Assembly (NCBI GenBank): GCA_947501935.1
Contig: CANMXU010000024.1
Location: 1 to 64,000, forward strand
Source: an uncultured Alteromonadaceae bacterium
GTDB taxonomy: Bacteria > Pseudomonadota > Gammaproteobacteria > Enterobacterales > Alteromonadaceae
Direction of reading: 5' to 3'
Length of the DNA: 64,000 bases
In this document: piece after piece, positions 18,943 through 27,741 of the stretch
How positions within the stretch are numbered: the first letter of the stretch is position 1
How the letters are laid out: the number at the start of each line of letters is the position of its first letter
Position numbers and translations under genes: made by a program
The notes under the pieces: generated by a model
What the model was told of the DNA's origin: nothing
Databases searched by the model: none
Seen by the model: only the letters and a program-made list of their open reading frames with translations

Positions 18943-20127
18943 ATGAAAAAACACTTACTCAATTATTCACTGCTACTAATTAGCTTCTTATTACTCTCAT
19001 GCGCATCAACGACTTCTGTCGAAAAGCAAGCAAATAAAAGTTGTGTGTCAGCTAATGTAAAAATAACCACTGATTTCGCTACCGGCCGCATGGACGAATG
19101 TACGCTTATTGGTGAAAATGAATACCTTATTACCTTAATACCAGAGAATATCCCCCCAATTAATTCAAGCCCTTGGTATGCGTTTAAAATTCAAGCAAAG
19201 CAAGCCACAGATATTCGTATCATTATGAAAGTGCAGGGTGATGTGCATCGTTATCCGCCAAAAATTTCAACAGATGCTAAAAAGTGGGCGTTGCAAAAGT
19301 ATCGCTTAAAAGGTGAACGCTTGACCATGGACATCAAAGCAACGACTACGCCAGTGATCATAGCTGGACAAGAAATTATTAATAATCAGTATTATGTTGA
19401 CTGGGCTAACAAGCTTAGCCAAGGTACTGACTTTACTTACCAAGAACTTGGCAAATCAACCCAAGGTCGCTCAATTGATAAAATTGAAAGTCGCAACAAA
19501 AACGCCAAAGAATGGATTGTTATTTTAGGGCGACAACATCCGCCAGAAATTACTGGCGCATTAGCCTTATTTCCATTTGTAGAAACTTTATTGGCTGATA
19601 GCCCGTTAGCAAAAAAATTTCGCGAAAAATACAATATTTTAGTATTGCCAAATATTAACCCTGATGGTGTTCATGCAGGAAATTGGCGCAGTAATGCAAA
19701 TGGCATAGATTTAAATCGTGACTGGAATGACTTTAGCCAAGTTGAAACCCGTCAAATTAATCACTACCTTGAACAGCTTGTAGCGCAAGGGCAAAAAATA
19801 AAATTTGCCGTCGACTTTCATTCAACCCGTAGTGATGTTTTTTATACCATGCCGGTTGATTATGGTGTTGAGCAACCGTATTTGGTTAAGCACTGGCTTG
19901 GCGATTTAGATAAACAAATGCCAGACTTTACCGTTAAACAAAAGCCTGGGAATAATCCGGATGCAGGTGTATCAAAACAGTATTTTTCAGACAAGTTTGG
20001 TGTGCATGCCATTACTTATGAAATGGGTGATAATACCGACCGTTATCAAATTAAACGTATTGCCTATAATGCGGCGAATACCCTTATGGCAACATTACTC
20101 TCTGATGTTAATCACAATAAACCATAG
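18943..20127 (+). CDS. M14-family zinc carboxypeptidase, lipoprotein
   Basis: 394 residues from the ATG at 18943; an upstream TTG (18904) would put 13 extra residues before the signal peptide. The lipobox LLSC puts the lipid on C20. After an N-terminal beta domain comes the M14 peptidase: the zinc motif HPPE (H199, E202), the substrate arginine and asparagine in NGIDLNRDW, the third zinc ligand H293 in DFHSTRSD, and the catalytic glutamate E360 in TYEMGDNTDR. All key residues are present. It should trim C-terminal or D,L-type residues from peptides in the periplasm. The next gene, a D-aminoacylase homologue, begins 46 bases on. Confidence 0.88.
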   Translation: MKKHLLNYSLLLISFLLLSCASTTSVEKQANKSCVSANVKITTDFATGRMDECTLIGENEYLITLIPENIPPINSSPWYAFKIQAKQATDIRIIMKVQGDVHRYPPKISTDAKKWALQKYRLKGERLTMDIKATTTPVIIAGQEIINNQYYVDWANKLSQGTDFTYQELGKSTQGRSIDKIESRNKNAKEWIVILGRQHPPEITGALALFPFVETLLADSPLAKKFREKYNILVLPNINPDGVHAGNWRSNANGIDLNRDWNDFSQVETRQINHYLEQLVAQGQKIKFAVDFHSTRSDVFYTMPVDYGVEQPYLVKHWLGDLDKQMPDFTVKQKPGNNPDAGVSKQYFSDKFGVHAITYEMGDNTDRYQIKRIAYNAANTLMATLLSDVNHNKP

Positions 20128-20173
20128 ATAGTCAAACGCAATCAAACGTAATCAATAAAACATAGAGCTGACA

Positions 20174-21775
20174 ATGACCTTACTTCCAAAATATTTTGTA
20201 CTTTTTCCTGTGCTAGCCCTTGGTTTAATTGCCTGTGGCCATGATAGCCAAAAAAATATTGTTAAGCCGCGCGCCATCGAGCCAGAGCCAAATATTGATA
20301 TTTTAATTCAACATGGTCAGGTTTATACCGGGCAAAGCCAAACAGCACAGGCTTTAGATATCGCTATTTGTCAGCAAGTTATTTGCGGTATATATCCGCC
20401 TAATCAAGCCGGTTTAGCGCTAAAAGCAGCCAAGGTCATTGATGCGCGCGGCAAAATTGTAAGCCCAGGTTTTATTGACCCGCATACCCATACCTTGGCT
20501 GAATTATTAAGCGAAGATAAAAACGCCAATTTAAACTATTTAACCCAAGGGGTGACTACCGTTGTAAACGGTAATGACGGTGGTGGGCCAGTGAATATTA
20601 AAAGTACAGTGGCGGCGCTTGATAAAAATGGCATTGGCACTAATGTTGCGCTTTTTGTTGGCCACGGCAGTTTGCGCGAGCAGGTGATGGGGCGTGCTCC
20701 GCGCTTTGCCAGTAAAGAAGAATTAGCACAAATGTCAGCATTGTTAACTACTGCGATGGAGTCGGGCGCAATTGGCCTATCAACCGGACTTTATTATGTA
20801 CCTGGCAGCTTTGCTAATACCGAAGAAGTGGTGACTTTAGCCAAAATAGCCAGTAAATATAATGGTGTATACGACACCCATTTACGAGATGAAAGCACCT
20901 TTAATATTGGCTTTACCGCAGCACTTGATGAAGCAATAGATATTGCCAAACAGGCGGATATTCATTTACATCTTGCTCATATTAAAGCCTTAGGGGTTGA
21001 TGTGTGGGGGCAAAGTGAAAATGCTATAGCAAAAATTGAACAGGCCCAACAAGCGGGTGTTTCTATTTCAGCAGACCAATATCCATGGCTTGCTTCTGGT
21101 ACTAAGCTTCGCAGTGCAGTAATGCCTAAGTGGGTAATGGCCGACTCTGTTGAGGCCTTTCATCGACGTTTAAATCAAGCTGATTTGAACAAGATTATCA
21201 GCGAAGAGATCCAAGAAAATATTCGAAGGCGTGGTGGACCTGAGTCACTTTACATTACCGCATTTAGCGATAAAACATTAGTCGGCTTAAATTTGAAACA
21301 AGTGGCGCAATTACGAAAACTTTCCCCTGTTGAAACCGCAATTGCGCTAGTGCAAGAGGGCAGTGTTCGTGTTGCATCTTTTAATATGTCGGTTAAAGAT
21401 GTTGAAAACTTTATGGTGAAGCCATGGGTGGTAACCTCTTCAGATGGTACTAATGGTCATCCGCGAAAATACGCCAGTTTCCCAAAAAAGTATCAGCAAT
21501 ATGTGGTGAAAAAAAAGCTACTGTCAATGGCTGAGTTTATTAATAGAAGCTCAGCCCAAACGGCCGACATATTAGGATTATCACAACGTGGCAGCCTAAC
21601 GGTTGGCTATCAGGCCGATATTATTGTTTTTGATCCAAATACCTTTGCCCCTAAAGCTGATTTTACCAAATGGAATGAGTACTCGGTTGGTGTTAACGAA
21701 GTACTAGTTAATGGTGAATTGGTTATTGAAAAAGGCAAATATTTACAAAAGCTTGCCGGTAGTTTTGTGCATTAA
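20174..21775 (+). CDS. N-acyl-D-amino-acid deacylase family amidohydrolase, lipoprotein
   Basis: 533 residues with a lipoprotein signal (LGLIAC, lipidated C21). The amidohydrolase barrel starts with GFIDPHTHT (metal ligands H104, H106); later come the histidines of DTHLRDES and HLAHIKALG and the aspartate of TSSDGTNGHPRKY, as in D-aminoacylases. One difference: where characterised D-aminoacylases carry a metal-binding Cys (GNCG), this protein has D135 (GNDGGG), which may change metal binding or specificity. It should release acyl groups or N-terminal moieties from D-amino acids in the periplasm. It probably works with the TonB receptor and M14 peptidase upstream. Confidence 0.85.
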   Translation: MTLLPKYFVLFPVLALGLIACGHDSQKNIVKPRAIEPEPNIDILIQHGQVYTGQSQTAQALDIAICQQVICGIYPPNQAGLALKAAKVIDARGKIVSPGFIDPHTHTLAELLSEDKNANLNYLTQGVTTVVNGNDGGGPVNIKSTVAALDKNGIGTNVALFVGHGSLREQVMGRAPRFASKEELAQMSALLTTAMESGAIGLSTGLYYVPGSFANTEEVVTLAKIASKYNGVYDTHLRDESTFNIGFTAALDEAIDIAKQADIHLHLAHIKALGVDVWGQSENAIAKIEQAQQAGVSISADQYPWLASGTKLRSAVMPKWVMADSVEAFHRRLNQADLNKIISEEIQENIRRRGGPESLYITAFSDKTLVGLNLKQVAQLRKLSPVETAIALVQEGSVRVASFNMSVKDVENFMVKPWVVTSSDGTNGHPRKYASFPKKYQQYVVKKKLLSMAEFINRSSAQTADILGLSQRGSLTVGYQADIIVFDPNTFAPKADFTKWNEYSVGVNEVLVNGELVIEKGKYLQKLAGSFVH

Positions 21776-21793
21776 TGAGTTGACGACTATTAT

Positions 21794-21824
21794 TTTAAGC
21801 TACTATTTATTATAGTAGCTTAAA
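21794..21824. repeat. 13-bp perfect inverted repeat after the aminoacylase gene
   Basis: TTTAAGCTACTAT and ATAGTAGCTTAAA flank a 5-base loop. It sits in the gap between the aminoacylase stop and the next start. There is no following T-run on the plus strand, so termination would be weak. Confidence 0.5.
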
Positions 21825-21842
21825 CATATTCGAGTTGTTGCT

Positions 21843-22583
21843 ATGCTGAAAAAAGTCGTTATATTTTTTTGTTTTTACCTTTCATTCTTCCCTTTATTTA
21901 ACTCTGTATGTTTTGCTGCCTCTGAAAAAGTTGTTATTAAGTCTGCTGTTGCAGAGGGTTACCTAGACGGACTCCATGCTAAATACCTGCACTACATTGC
22001 TGATAAGTTGTCAGTAAACTTAAGCCTAAAGACCATGCCTTTTGCTCGACGTGTTATTGAAATGAGGTCAGGTGGTTTAGACATTATGGTGGGGCTGCAA
22101 AGAACAGAACAGCGTGACGACGATTTTGTTTATATTTTCCCTCACTATGAGAGCCTGTCGTATCGATTTTTTACCTTGAACGAAAAACATGCCAGCGTGA
22201 AAAGTTATCGCGACTTACAAGGGAAATATATTGGGGTGAATAAATGGGCTAAATATTTCTTTCCTTTTGATAGCGACAAAAATCTTAAAAAATATCAAGT
22301 GAGCAATTTAGAGCAGAATATTAAAATGCTACTGCACGGGCGAATTGAAGTATTTATTCATTATGAAGAAAGTACGATTCCAATGCTGGAAGCACTAGAG
22401 GTGGATCATTTAATCACTAAAACGGTATACCAACCTAATCACAATAATAAACATCATGTCGTGATTTCAAAAAGCTCCTCGCTAATGGCAAGAATACCAG
22501 AGCTAGAAGCTATTATTGAACAGGCAGTAGCAAACGGTGATTTTTTAAAAATCAGGCTTGATCATTATGCGGGCAATAACTAA
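21843..22583 (+). CDS. Solitary periplasmic substrate-binding protein (SBP_bac_3 type)
   Basis: 246 residues. A signal peptide (to about CFAAS, residue 27) is followed by a type-II periplasmic binding fold: the start VVIKSAVAEGYLDGLHAKYL, the MPFARRVIEMRSGGLDIMVG loop and a C-terminal lobe. No ABC permease or ATPase lies nearby, so import by a neighbouring ABC system is not supported. Such stand-alone proteins in this group are often of unknown role, possibly sensing or delivering amino acids. The ribosome site is weak. Confidence 0.75.
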   Translation: MLKKVVIFFCFYLSFFPLFNSVCFAASEKVVIKSAVAEGYLDGLHAKYLHYIADKLSVNLSLKTMPFARRVIEMRSGGLDIMVGLQRTEQRDDDFVYIFPHYESLSYRFFTLNEKHASVKSYRDLQGKYIGVNKWAKYFFPFDSDKNLKKYQVSNLEQNIKMLLHGRIEVFIHYEESTIPMLEALEVDHLITKTVYQPNHNNKHHVVISKSSSLMARIPELEAIIEQAVANGDFLKIRLDHYAGNN

Positions 22584-22636
22584 TACACGTAATAATTGAT
22601 GCTAAGTATTATTAACGCAATTAATAGTATGCTTAA

Positions 22637-22801
22637 TTAGTTATAACCTAAAACATAGCAAGAGCTCATATCTTCAACCATATCAATGTATTGTTGTAAG
22701 CTGCTTTTTTCTGTTTGTGTATGTAGGTTCTCAGCATTTGCTTCAATGTTATCTTTGTTGCTGGTAAAGCTGGTTTCTTGTTGGGTTGTTGCAGTATTCA
22801 T
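22637..22801 (-). CDS. Small protein of unknown function, 54 residues
   Basis: An ATG at 22801 follows a very good ribosome site (GAGGTGA, 5-base spacer) and opens 54 codons ending at TAA 22637-22639. The peptide is polar and Gln/Asn/Thr-rich in its first half, with a short helix (SSLQQYIDMVEDM) and the tail SSCYVLGYN with one Cys. It has no signal peptide or membrane segment. It stands alone between convergent and divergent genes. I do not recognise it; a small regulatory peptide or a modified-peptide precursor are possible, but no modifying enzyme is nearby. Confidence 0.55.
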   Translation of the reverse strand: MNTATTQQETSFTSNKDNIEANAENLHTQTEKSSLQQYIDMVEDMSSCYVLGYN

Positions 22802-23097
22802 TTTTATCACCTCAGTTATTGCTAAACTATTCGTTTTTACTAAATGCCAAATTATTCAATAGCTTTATCTTGACCTTATTTTTATCAAATAAAAATTGAT
22901 AAAACTTTGTAGGCCTATAAATAAGGGTTATGACTTCGTTGGCTGCGCTTTAAGCTTGAGGCAATAATAAAAGCAATTGTTGCAATTCAATAGTTGAACT
23001 AAGTAAGAGGAAGTAACAAAATGTACTCGCTGTAAAAAAGACAATGGTTTGTCGATGAAATGAGCCGCTATTAACGTTCAAAACAAAGAAATGTAAG

Positions 23098-23727
23098 ATG
23101 AGAGTATTCACCTTGTTATTTTTGCTGCTATCTTGGCAATCTCTAGCAATAACACTTGTACAGAAAAACCATCCCAATTATCAAACAAAAAAGTCAACTG
23201 AACCAGGATCATTTTATATTGGTGGTTACATAGGGAAGAGCTTTTACGATATTGATACAAATTTAGCCGGTTCAGTGGATAATAAAGATACAAGTTTTAA
23301 GTTAATCGCTGGCCTTCAATTTAATGAATTTATTGCTTGGGAACTTGGTGGTATTGATTTAGGCACAGCATCTGTTGATTTAAGCTCTCAAAGTAGTAAC
23401 GGCCAACAACGCATAGCCGCCAGCAGTTCACGCAGTGGTTTAATAACAAATCTTAACTTAGGTTTGCCAGTAACGGAGTTTTTTTCAATATACGGCAAGC
23501 TTGGTATATATAGCTGGCAAACTGATAATGATGTTTATAATAACAACGAAGAATACGACTCGTGGTTGGAGGAGTATTTAGACTCTGAGCGGGAAACATC
23601 AGTTTTCTATGGTATAGGGGCTAGGGTCACTTGGTCGCACTTTATGTTTAGCGCGGAGTGGGAACGTTATGATACTGAAATTGATAATGTTGATGTGGTT
23701 AGTATTGGGCTTTTATATCGATTTTAA
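23098..23727 (+). CDS. Small outer-membrane beta-barrel protein
   Basis: 209 residues. The signal peptide is cleaved near WQSLA-ITLV (residue 18). The mature part has GSFYIGGYIGKSFYDI at its start, alternating amphipathic strands, a FFSIYGKLGIYSW segment and the aromatic end VVSIGLLYRF, the pattern of eight-stranded OmpA-like or OmpW-like barrels. No periplasmic OmpA peptidoglycan domain is present. The function is unknown. The region 22802-23097 upstream holds its promoter and an imperfect TTTTATCAA/TTGATAAAA inverted repeat at 22880-22904. Confidence 0.8.
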   Translation: MRVFTLLFLLLSWQSLAITLVQKNHPNYQTKKSTEPGSFYIGGYIGKSFYDIDTNLAGSVDNKDTSFKLIAGLQFNEFIAWELGGIDLGTASVDLSSQSSNGQQRIAASSSRSGLITNLNLGLPVTEFFSIYGKLGIYSWQTDNDVYNNNEEYDSWLEEYLDSERETSVFYGIGARVTWSHFMFSAEWERYDTEIDNVDVVSIGLLYRF

Positions 23728-23888
23728 GGGTTATAAGATCGGTTACAGGGTCAAGTGTCGAAAAGTATTTCTTCGATAAAGCTGTGTTTGAATTTATATT
23801 TATTACCTATATCAATACCTAAATCAAAACCTGTACCTTTTCGAACTCTGCACGAAAACTTCAGGTTCAATTTTTACCCAATAGGGGG

Positions 23889-24359
23889 CTACAACCAGCG
23901 CCTTACTTTAGTTTTATACTGAAGGTAGTTCTCACCAAATAGCTCAGCTAAAGCACGCTCTTCAGGAATAATTTGATATTTACTGATGTAGGCAATAAAT
24001 AGCGGTAGCACAACAAAGCCTAATAAATTTTCAAACCAACATGCACAAGCAACTAAAGCCAGTAGCATTGCTAAGTACATTGGGTTGCGTGAATAGGCAT
24101 AAATACCGGTATCAACCACAGTTGTACTTTGTTCAGGTGTGGTTGGGTTTACGGTGGTGGCACTGTTTTTAAAATCTATTATCGCTTTACTGGCAATAAC
24201 TACTGAAATTGTAACAATTACTATACAAAGGTAATTGCTAAGGTTTGGGTTGTTGCTGAAGGTATAGCGAAATTCAGGCGATATAGAATCAATTAACCAA
24301 ATCAGCACTAAACAGATAAGTACTTGTACTACAGGGATAATTTTTAATTCTAGATTCAT
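23889..24359 (-). CDS. Isoprenylcysteine carboxyl methyltransferase-like membrane protein
   Basis: 156 residues with four hydrophobic segments. The C-terminal motif SRNPMYLAMLLAL, followed by a cytosolic IIPEERALAELFGENYLQYKTKVRRWL, is the S-adenosylmethionine-binding signature of the ICMT/phospholipid methyltransferase fold. The substrate in bacteria is unknown. Single gene, with no operon partner. Confidence 0.85.
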   Translation of the reverse strand: MNLELKIIPVVQVLICLVLIWLIDSISPEFRYTFSNNPNLSNYLCIVIVTISVVIASKAIIDFKNSATTVNPTTPEQSTTVVDTGIYAYSRNPMYLAMLLALVACACWFENLLGFVVLPLFIAYISKYQIIPEERALAELFGENYLQYKTKVRRWL

Positions 24360-24515
24360 ATTATTTAGCTAAGAATAGTTTAAAAACGATAATAACACTT
24401 TACCTTAAAAGTTAACTTTAAGGCAGCGAATTTAAAAAATATCACCAGTTGACAGGCTATATTTTTATCGCCATGATGAAATTCACCTTAATTACTAAAC
24501 GTGTTGTTTATTACC

Positions 24516-24629
24516 ATGTTCAATATGCCCAAACAGACAGTACATTTTATTATGCGTAAAACCCATGCTTGCCTCAATTGGCAAGATGCGGTTATTAATC
24601 GCTGTACGCGTCTCTGTGGTAGGAAATAA
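24516..24629 (+). CDS. Possible leader peptide of an attenuator upstream of the EamA gene
   Basis: A 37-codon frame (internal ATG start at 24552 gives 25 codons) with an unusual end: three Cys and several Arg codons and one Trp, closing with CTRLCGRK and a double TAA. Its last codons contain TCTGTGG (24613-24619), which can pair with the left arm CCGCAGA (24661-24667) of the terminator that follows, as in ribosome-controlled attenuation. The ribosome site is weak, so translation is unproven. Confidence 0.35.
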   Translation: MFNMPKQTVHFIMRKTHACLNWQDAVINRCTRLCGRK

Positions 24630-24656
24630 TAACGCAATAATTAAGTCATCTATTTC

Positions 24657-24690
24657 AAAGCCGCAGAAAATAATCTGCGGTTTTTTGTTT
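24657..24690 (+). terminator. Rho-independent terminator upstream of the EamA gene (attenuator candidate)
   Basis: Stem CCGCAGA/TCTGCGG (24661-24667 with 24674-24680), 6-base loop, then TTTTTTGTTTTT. It stands about 70 bases before the start of the transporter on the same strand and about 30 bases after the short Cys/Arg-rich frame. Termination here would switch off the transporter. Confidence 0.8.
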
Positions 24691-24757
24691 TTAGCACTTT
24701 AATTTCAAAATCTTCAGAATTTTCTTCCGCTTAATAATTTCATTAGGAGAAAGGGAA

Positions 24758-25651
24758 ATGCCAGTATCAGCTGCTTATCTTGCGGTTATTTTAATTTGGT
24801 CAACAACGCCATTAGGCATTGTATGGAGCAGTGAATCTGTTAGTCCATCGCTAGCGGTATTACTACGAATGCTAATTGCGGTAGTGCTTGGTTTAGTGAT
24901 TATTTTATTTAGCAAGATTGAATTGCCATGGCATAAACAAGCAAGAAAGCTTTATGCCTTTTCAGCTATTGGTATATTTGGCGGTATGAGTTTCTCATAT
25001 TTTTCGGCGGCCTATATTTCATCAGGAGTGATGTCGTTAGTGTTTGGTTTATCACCTATTTTGTCTGGTTTTATGGCGCAAAAAATATTAAATGAAGCAA
25101 AGTTTGGTTGGGTTAGAATACTGGCAATGGTGGTTGCGGTTGGTGGCTTGGCAATTGTTTGTTTGGCTAATTCTACTTTAAGTTCGCAGCTGTATTTAGG
25201 TTTGTTGTTTATCTTTTTAGCGGTATTCTTTTTTAGTTTAAGCGGCGTTATGGTTAAAAGCGTGCAAGTAACTATTCACCCAATAGCCAATACCGTTGGC
25301 GCATTAATAGTGTGCATGCCTTTATTTACACTAACGTGGTGGTTGGTTGATGGAAATTTATCGTTTGCTTCATGGCAAGCTCGCTCAGTTTGGGCGATAA
25401 TTTACCTAGGTATATTTGGTTCGTTAATTGGCTTTATTGCTTACTATTTTGTATTACAAAAGTTGTCGGCTTCAACCGTTGCTTTGATCACTATGATCAC
25501 GCCAGTGGTGGCCATTGCTTTAGGCGCAGTTTTAAACAACGAATCGGTAAGTGTAATCACAATTATTGGCGCGAGCTTAGTGATGTTAGGGTTATGGATT
25601 TATCATTTTGGCCATAAAATTGTCGCTAAACGAGTCGCGGTAAGTTATTAG
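24758..25651 (+). CDS. EamA-family (DMT) transporter
   Basis: 297 residues with ten hydrophobic segments in two EamA repeats (about residues 8-135 and 150-287), each with the usual strong start: AYLAVILIWSTTPLGIVWSS and LLFIFLAVFFFSLSGVMVKS. The family exports amino acids or metabolites; the substrate is not readable here. An excellent ribosome site (GGAGAAAGGGAA) precedes the ATG. The upstream region carries a terminator and a Cys/Arg-rich leader frame, suggesting control by amino-acid supply. Confidence 0.9.
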   Translation: MPVSAAYLAVILIWSTTPLGIVWSSESVSPSLAVLLRMLIAVVLGLVIILFSKIELPWHKQARKLYAFSAIGIFGGMSFSYFSAAYISSGVMSLVFGLSPILSGFMAQKILNEAKFGWVRILAMVVAVGGLAIVCLANSTLSSQLYLGLLFIFLAVFFFSLSGVMVKSVQVTIHPIANTVGALIVCMPLFTLTWWLVDGNLSFASWQARSVWAIIYLGIFGSLIGFIAYYFVLQKLSASTVALITMITPVVAIALGAVLNNESVSVITIIGASLVMLGLWIYHFGHKIVAKRVAVSY

Positions 25652-25658
25652 ATTAATA

Positions 25659-25679
25659 GCGCTTAGCGCTTAGTGCTTA
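25659..25679. repeat. Heptanucleotide tandem repeat, three copies
   Basis: GCGCTTA, GCGCTTA, GTGCTTA stand in tandem just after the EamA stop. It is a second 7-base repeat in an intergenic end region, like TTACCAC at 6749. Confidence 0.75.
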
Positions 25680-25784
25680 GTAAACTTGAGCTTTGATAGT
25701 AATCAGGTATATTTGAAGGGTAAATGTTGTTGTTTCTAGTAATACCTATTGAATAATTCAAAGGGTGTGGATGGTAAGCAGAAT

Positions 25785-26240
25785 ATGAAAATGCGTATAA
25801 GTTTTCGTAAAGCAGATCTAGAAGATATTTATTTTTTGCTGGCCTTGCGCAAGCAAACCATGGATGTACATCTTCAGGCAGCTGGGCTTGAAACCTCAGA
25901 AGCTTATCATCTATCTCGCATTAAAGAACATTACCAAGACTCTAATATTATCCTTTGTGATGAGCAAGTTATTGGTTTGTTAAAGCTTAGTGCTTTAGAG
26001 CACAGTGTGCATGTTCGCCAAATACAAATTTTACCTGAGTTTCAAAACCGCGGCATTGGCGCTATGGTGGTTGACTTAGTTAAACGCCGCGCGAGAAAAC
26101 TTAAGCTTCCGGTGACTTTAAACGTGTTATTAAAAAACCCTGCTAAGCACTTATATCTTAGACAGGGTTTTAAAGTGGTTAGCCATAACGACTTGGAGTA
26201 TCAGTTATTGTGGTTAGACAAGCCTGAAACAGAAACTTAG
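25785..26240 (+). CDS. GNAT-family N-acetyltransferase
   Basis: 151 residues from the ATG at 25785; earlier TTG and GTG starts (25749, 25767) add only a polar, unconserved stretch. The acetyl-CoA motif A is VRQIQILPEFQNRGIGAMVV (Q/RxxGxG/A type), followed by the motif B region LYLRQGFKVV. The substrate is unknown. It follows the EamA gene by about 130 bases on the same strand. Confidence 0.88.
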   Translation: MKMRISFRKADLEDIYFLLALRKQTMDVHLQAAGLETSEAYHLSRIKEHYQDSNIILCDEQVIGLLKLSALEHSVHVRQIQILPEFQNRGIGAMVVDLVKRRARKLKLPVTLNVLLKNPAKHLYLRQGFKVVSHNDLEYQLLWLDKPETET

Positions 26241-26334
26241 CTCAAAACTTATGGTTAATCAAAGCGCTACAGTCTGTAGTTAAAGCGAATTCTTAAAGGC
26301 CATAGTTAAAGCCAGTAGCTTAACCAACGCACTT

Positions 26335-27702
26335 TTAATAAATCTTACCTTTATTATTTACTTTACTGACATCTACCCGGCTAGGCGTTACTTTTTTATT
26401 CACTAACGAACTTGTCGCTACTGCTAGGTTTTTGATCACTTGTTGCATCGACAATAAATCTAAGCTGTTAAGATCGTCAGATACTTGATGATAATGCTGG
26501 TCTTTATCTATTTGCGTACTGCTAAAGCTATGTGCTGGAACACCTAAGCGAGCAAGTGTGGCGTTGTCTGAACGATAAAATAGTTTTTGCTCAGGGTAAG
26601 GGTCAGCGTAAACTTTAGTATCGGAATCACTGAGCTGCTCGTTTAGCAAAGCGCCTAAATTTGAGCGATTCATACCGGTCATCCATACTTGTCCTGCGCC
26701 AAATTTAGAGGCTTTGCCGATCATCTCAATATTAATCATCGCTACAACTTGCTCGGGGTTGAGCTGCTGTGAAAAATATTGCGAGCCATAGCCGCCTATT
26801 TCTTCAGCGCTAAAGGCGGTAAACATTAGCGTGCGGGCATTATTATTTTGTTTGGCAAAATGCTGTGCAAGGTTAATAACTGCAGTAGTACCTGAAGCGT
26901 CGTCATCAGCGCCATTGTATATAGTATCTGTACTAGTACTTTTTTCTTTATGGTCATGTTCATTGGTAACTGTGTTACCTAAGTGGTCATAATGCGCCGA
27001 GAACAGCACTATTTCATCAGGGTGGGTTTTACCCGGCAATATACCAACAACATTGGTTAAACTCTTTTTCTCAACAATGTTTTCGGCGTTGATTTTATAT
27101 GTATCAATACTTGCAAGGTTACTTAATATCATCACTAACGCAGAGTCGGTATTTAAAGTTAATTTAGTTAAGCCTCGTTGAAAATAACCTTGATAGCGCT
27201 TAAAAACCTCAGCATGCGATGAATGAACTACCACCAAGTGCCGGCCACCTAGTTGATTTAGTTGGCCTAACTTAGCGCGCATATCGTCATTAGCGGCAAT
27301 ATAACTGAGTTGAATATTCTGTTCGTTTTCTGCGTGCCAAACAAGCTCTGGTAACGAGCTGGCTATGGCTACATTTTCAGCTGAAACTGCTTGGCCATTA
27401 AGGCTAGCGGTTAGTTCTTTGGGTTTTATATGATAAACAGAAAAACTCTGTTTAAAGTTTTTATTGTTAGCCAACTGGCTTAGGCCAATATCGTTAAATC
27501 GTTGGCTAATATAATTGGCTGCTTGCTCAATTTCAGGGGAAAAATTAGCGCGACCTTTCATATCATCACTTGCAAGTGCACTGACATCTTTGGTGATTTG
27601 TTCAAGGCTAAGGCTGCTTGCTTGAGCAAAAGTAAAAGGTAAGGTAAACAGTAGGCCTAAAAACCAAGATGCTTTTATTTTTAAAGTGATGTTATTGAAC
27701 AT
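26335..27702 (-). CDS. M28-family zinc aminopeptidase, exported
   Basis: 455 residues with a signal peptide (to about FAQA, residue 28). The M28 co-catalytic zinc residues are visible: the histidine-aspartate pair in FSAHYDHLG, the bridging aspartate in YNGADDDASGT, the catalytic and ligand glutamates in TAFSAEEIGGYGS, the aspartate region in YRSDNATLA and a last histidine in KDQHYH. A protease-associated-like insert lies in residues 100-200. It should cleave N-terminal residues from peptides in the periplasm or outside. The short yaeQ gene lies upstream, 39 bases away. Confidence 0.9.
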   Translation of the reverse strand: MFNNITLKIKASWFLGLLFTLPFTFAQASSLSLEQITKDVSALASDDMKGRANFSPEIEQAANYISQRFNDIGLSQLANNKNFKQSFSVYHIKPKELTASLNGQAVSAENVAIASSLPELVWHAENEQNIQLSYIAANDDMRAKLGQLNQLGGRHLVVVHSSHAEVFKRYQGYFQRGLTKLTLNTDSALVMILSNLASIDTYKINAENIVEKKSLTNVVGILPGKTHPDEIVLFSAHYDHLGNTVTNEHDHKEKSTSTDTIYNGADDDASGTTAVINLAQHFAKQNNNARTLMFTAFSAEEIGGYGSQYFSQQLNPEQVVAMINIEMIGKASKFGAGQVWMTGMNRSNLGALLNEQLSDSDTKVYADPYPEQKLFYRSDNATLARLGVPAHSFSSTQIDKDQHYHQVSDDLNSLDLLSMQQVIKNLAVATSSLVNKKVTPSRVDVSKVNNKGKIY

Positions 27703-27741
27703 TTAAGCCCCATTTTTTATGTAAAATTAATTTATTGTGAA

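Noticed and set aside
22950-23177. 75-codon minus-strand frame over the start of the beta-barrel gene
   Set aside because: Hydrophobic look comes from the complement of the signal peptide; no ribosome site and no homologous pattern.
24552-24629. tRNA-like or structured RNA in the region before the EamA gene
   Set aside because: No cloverleaf can be drawn and there is no TTCGA-type T-arm; the terminator plus alternative pairing explains the structure better.
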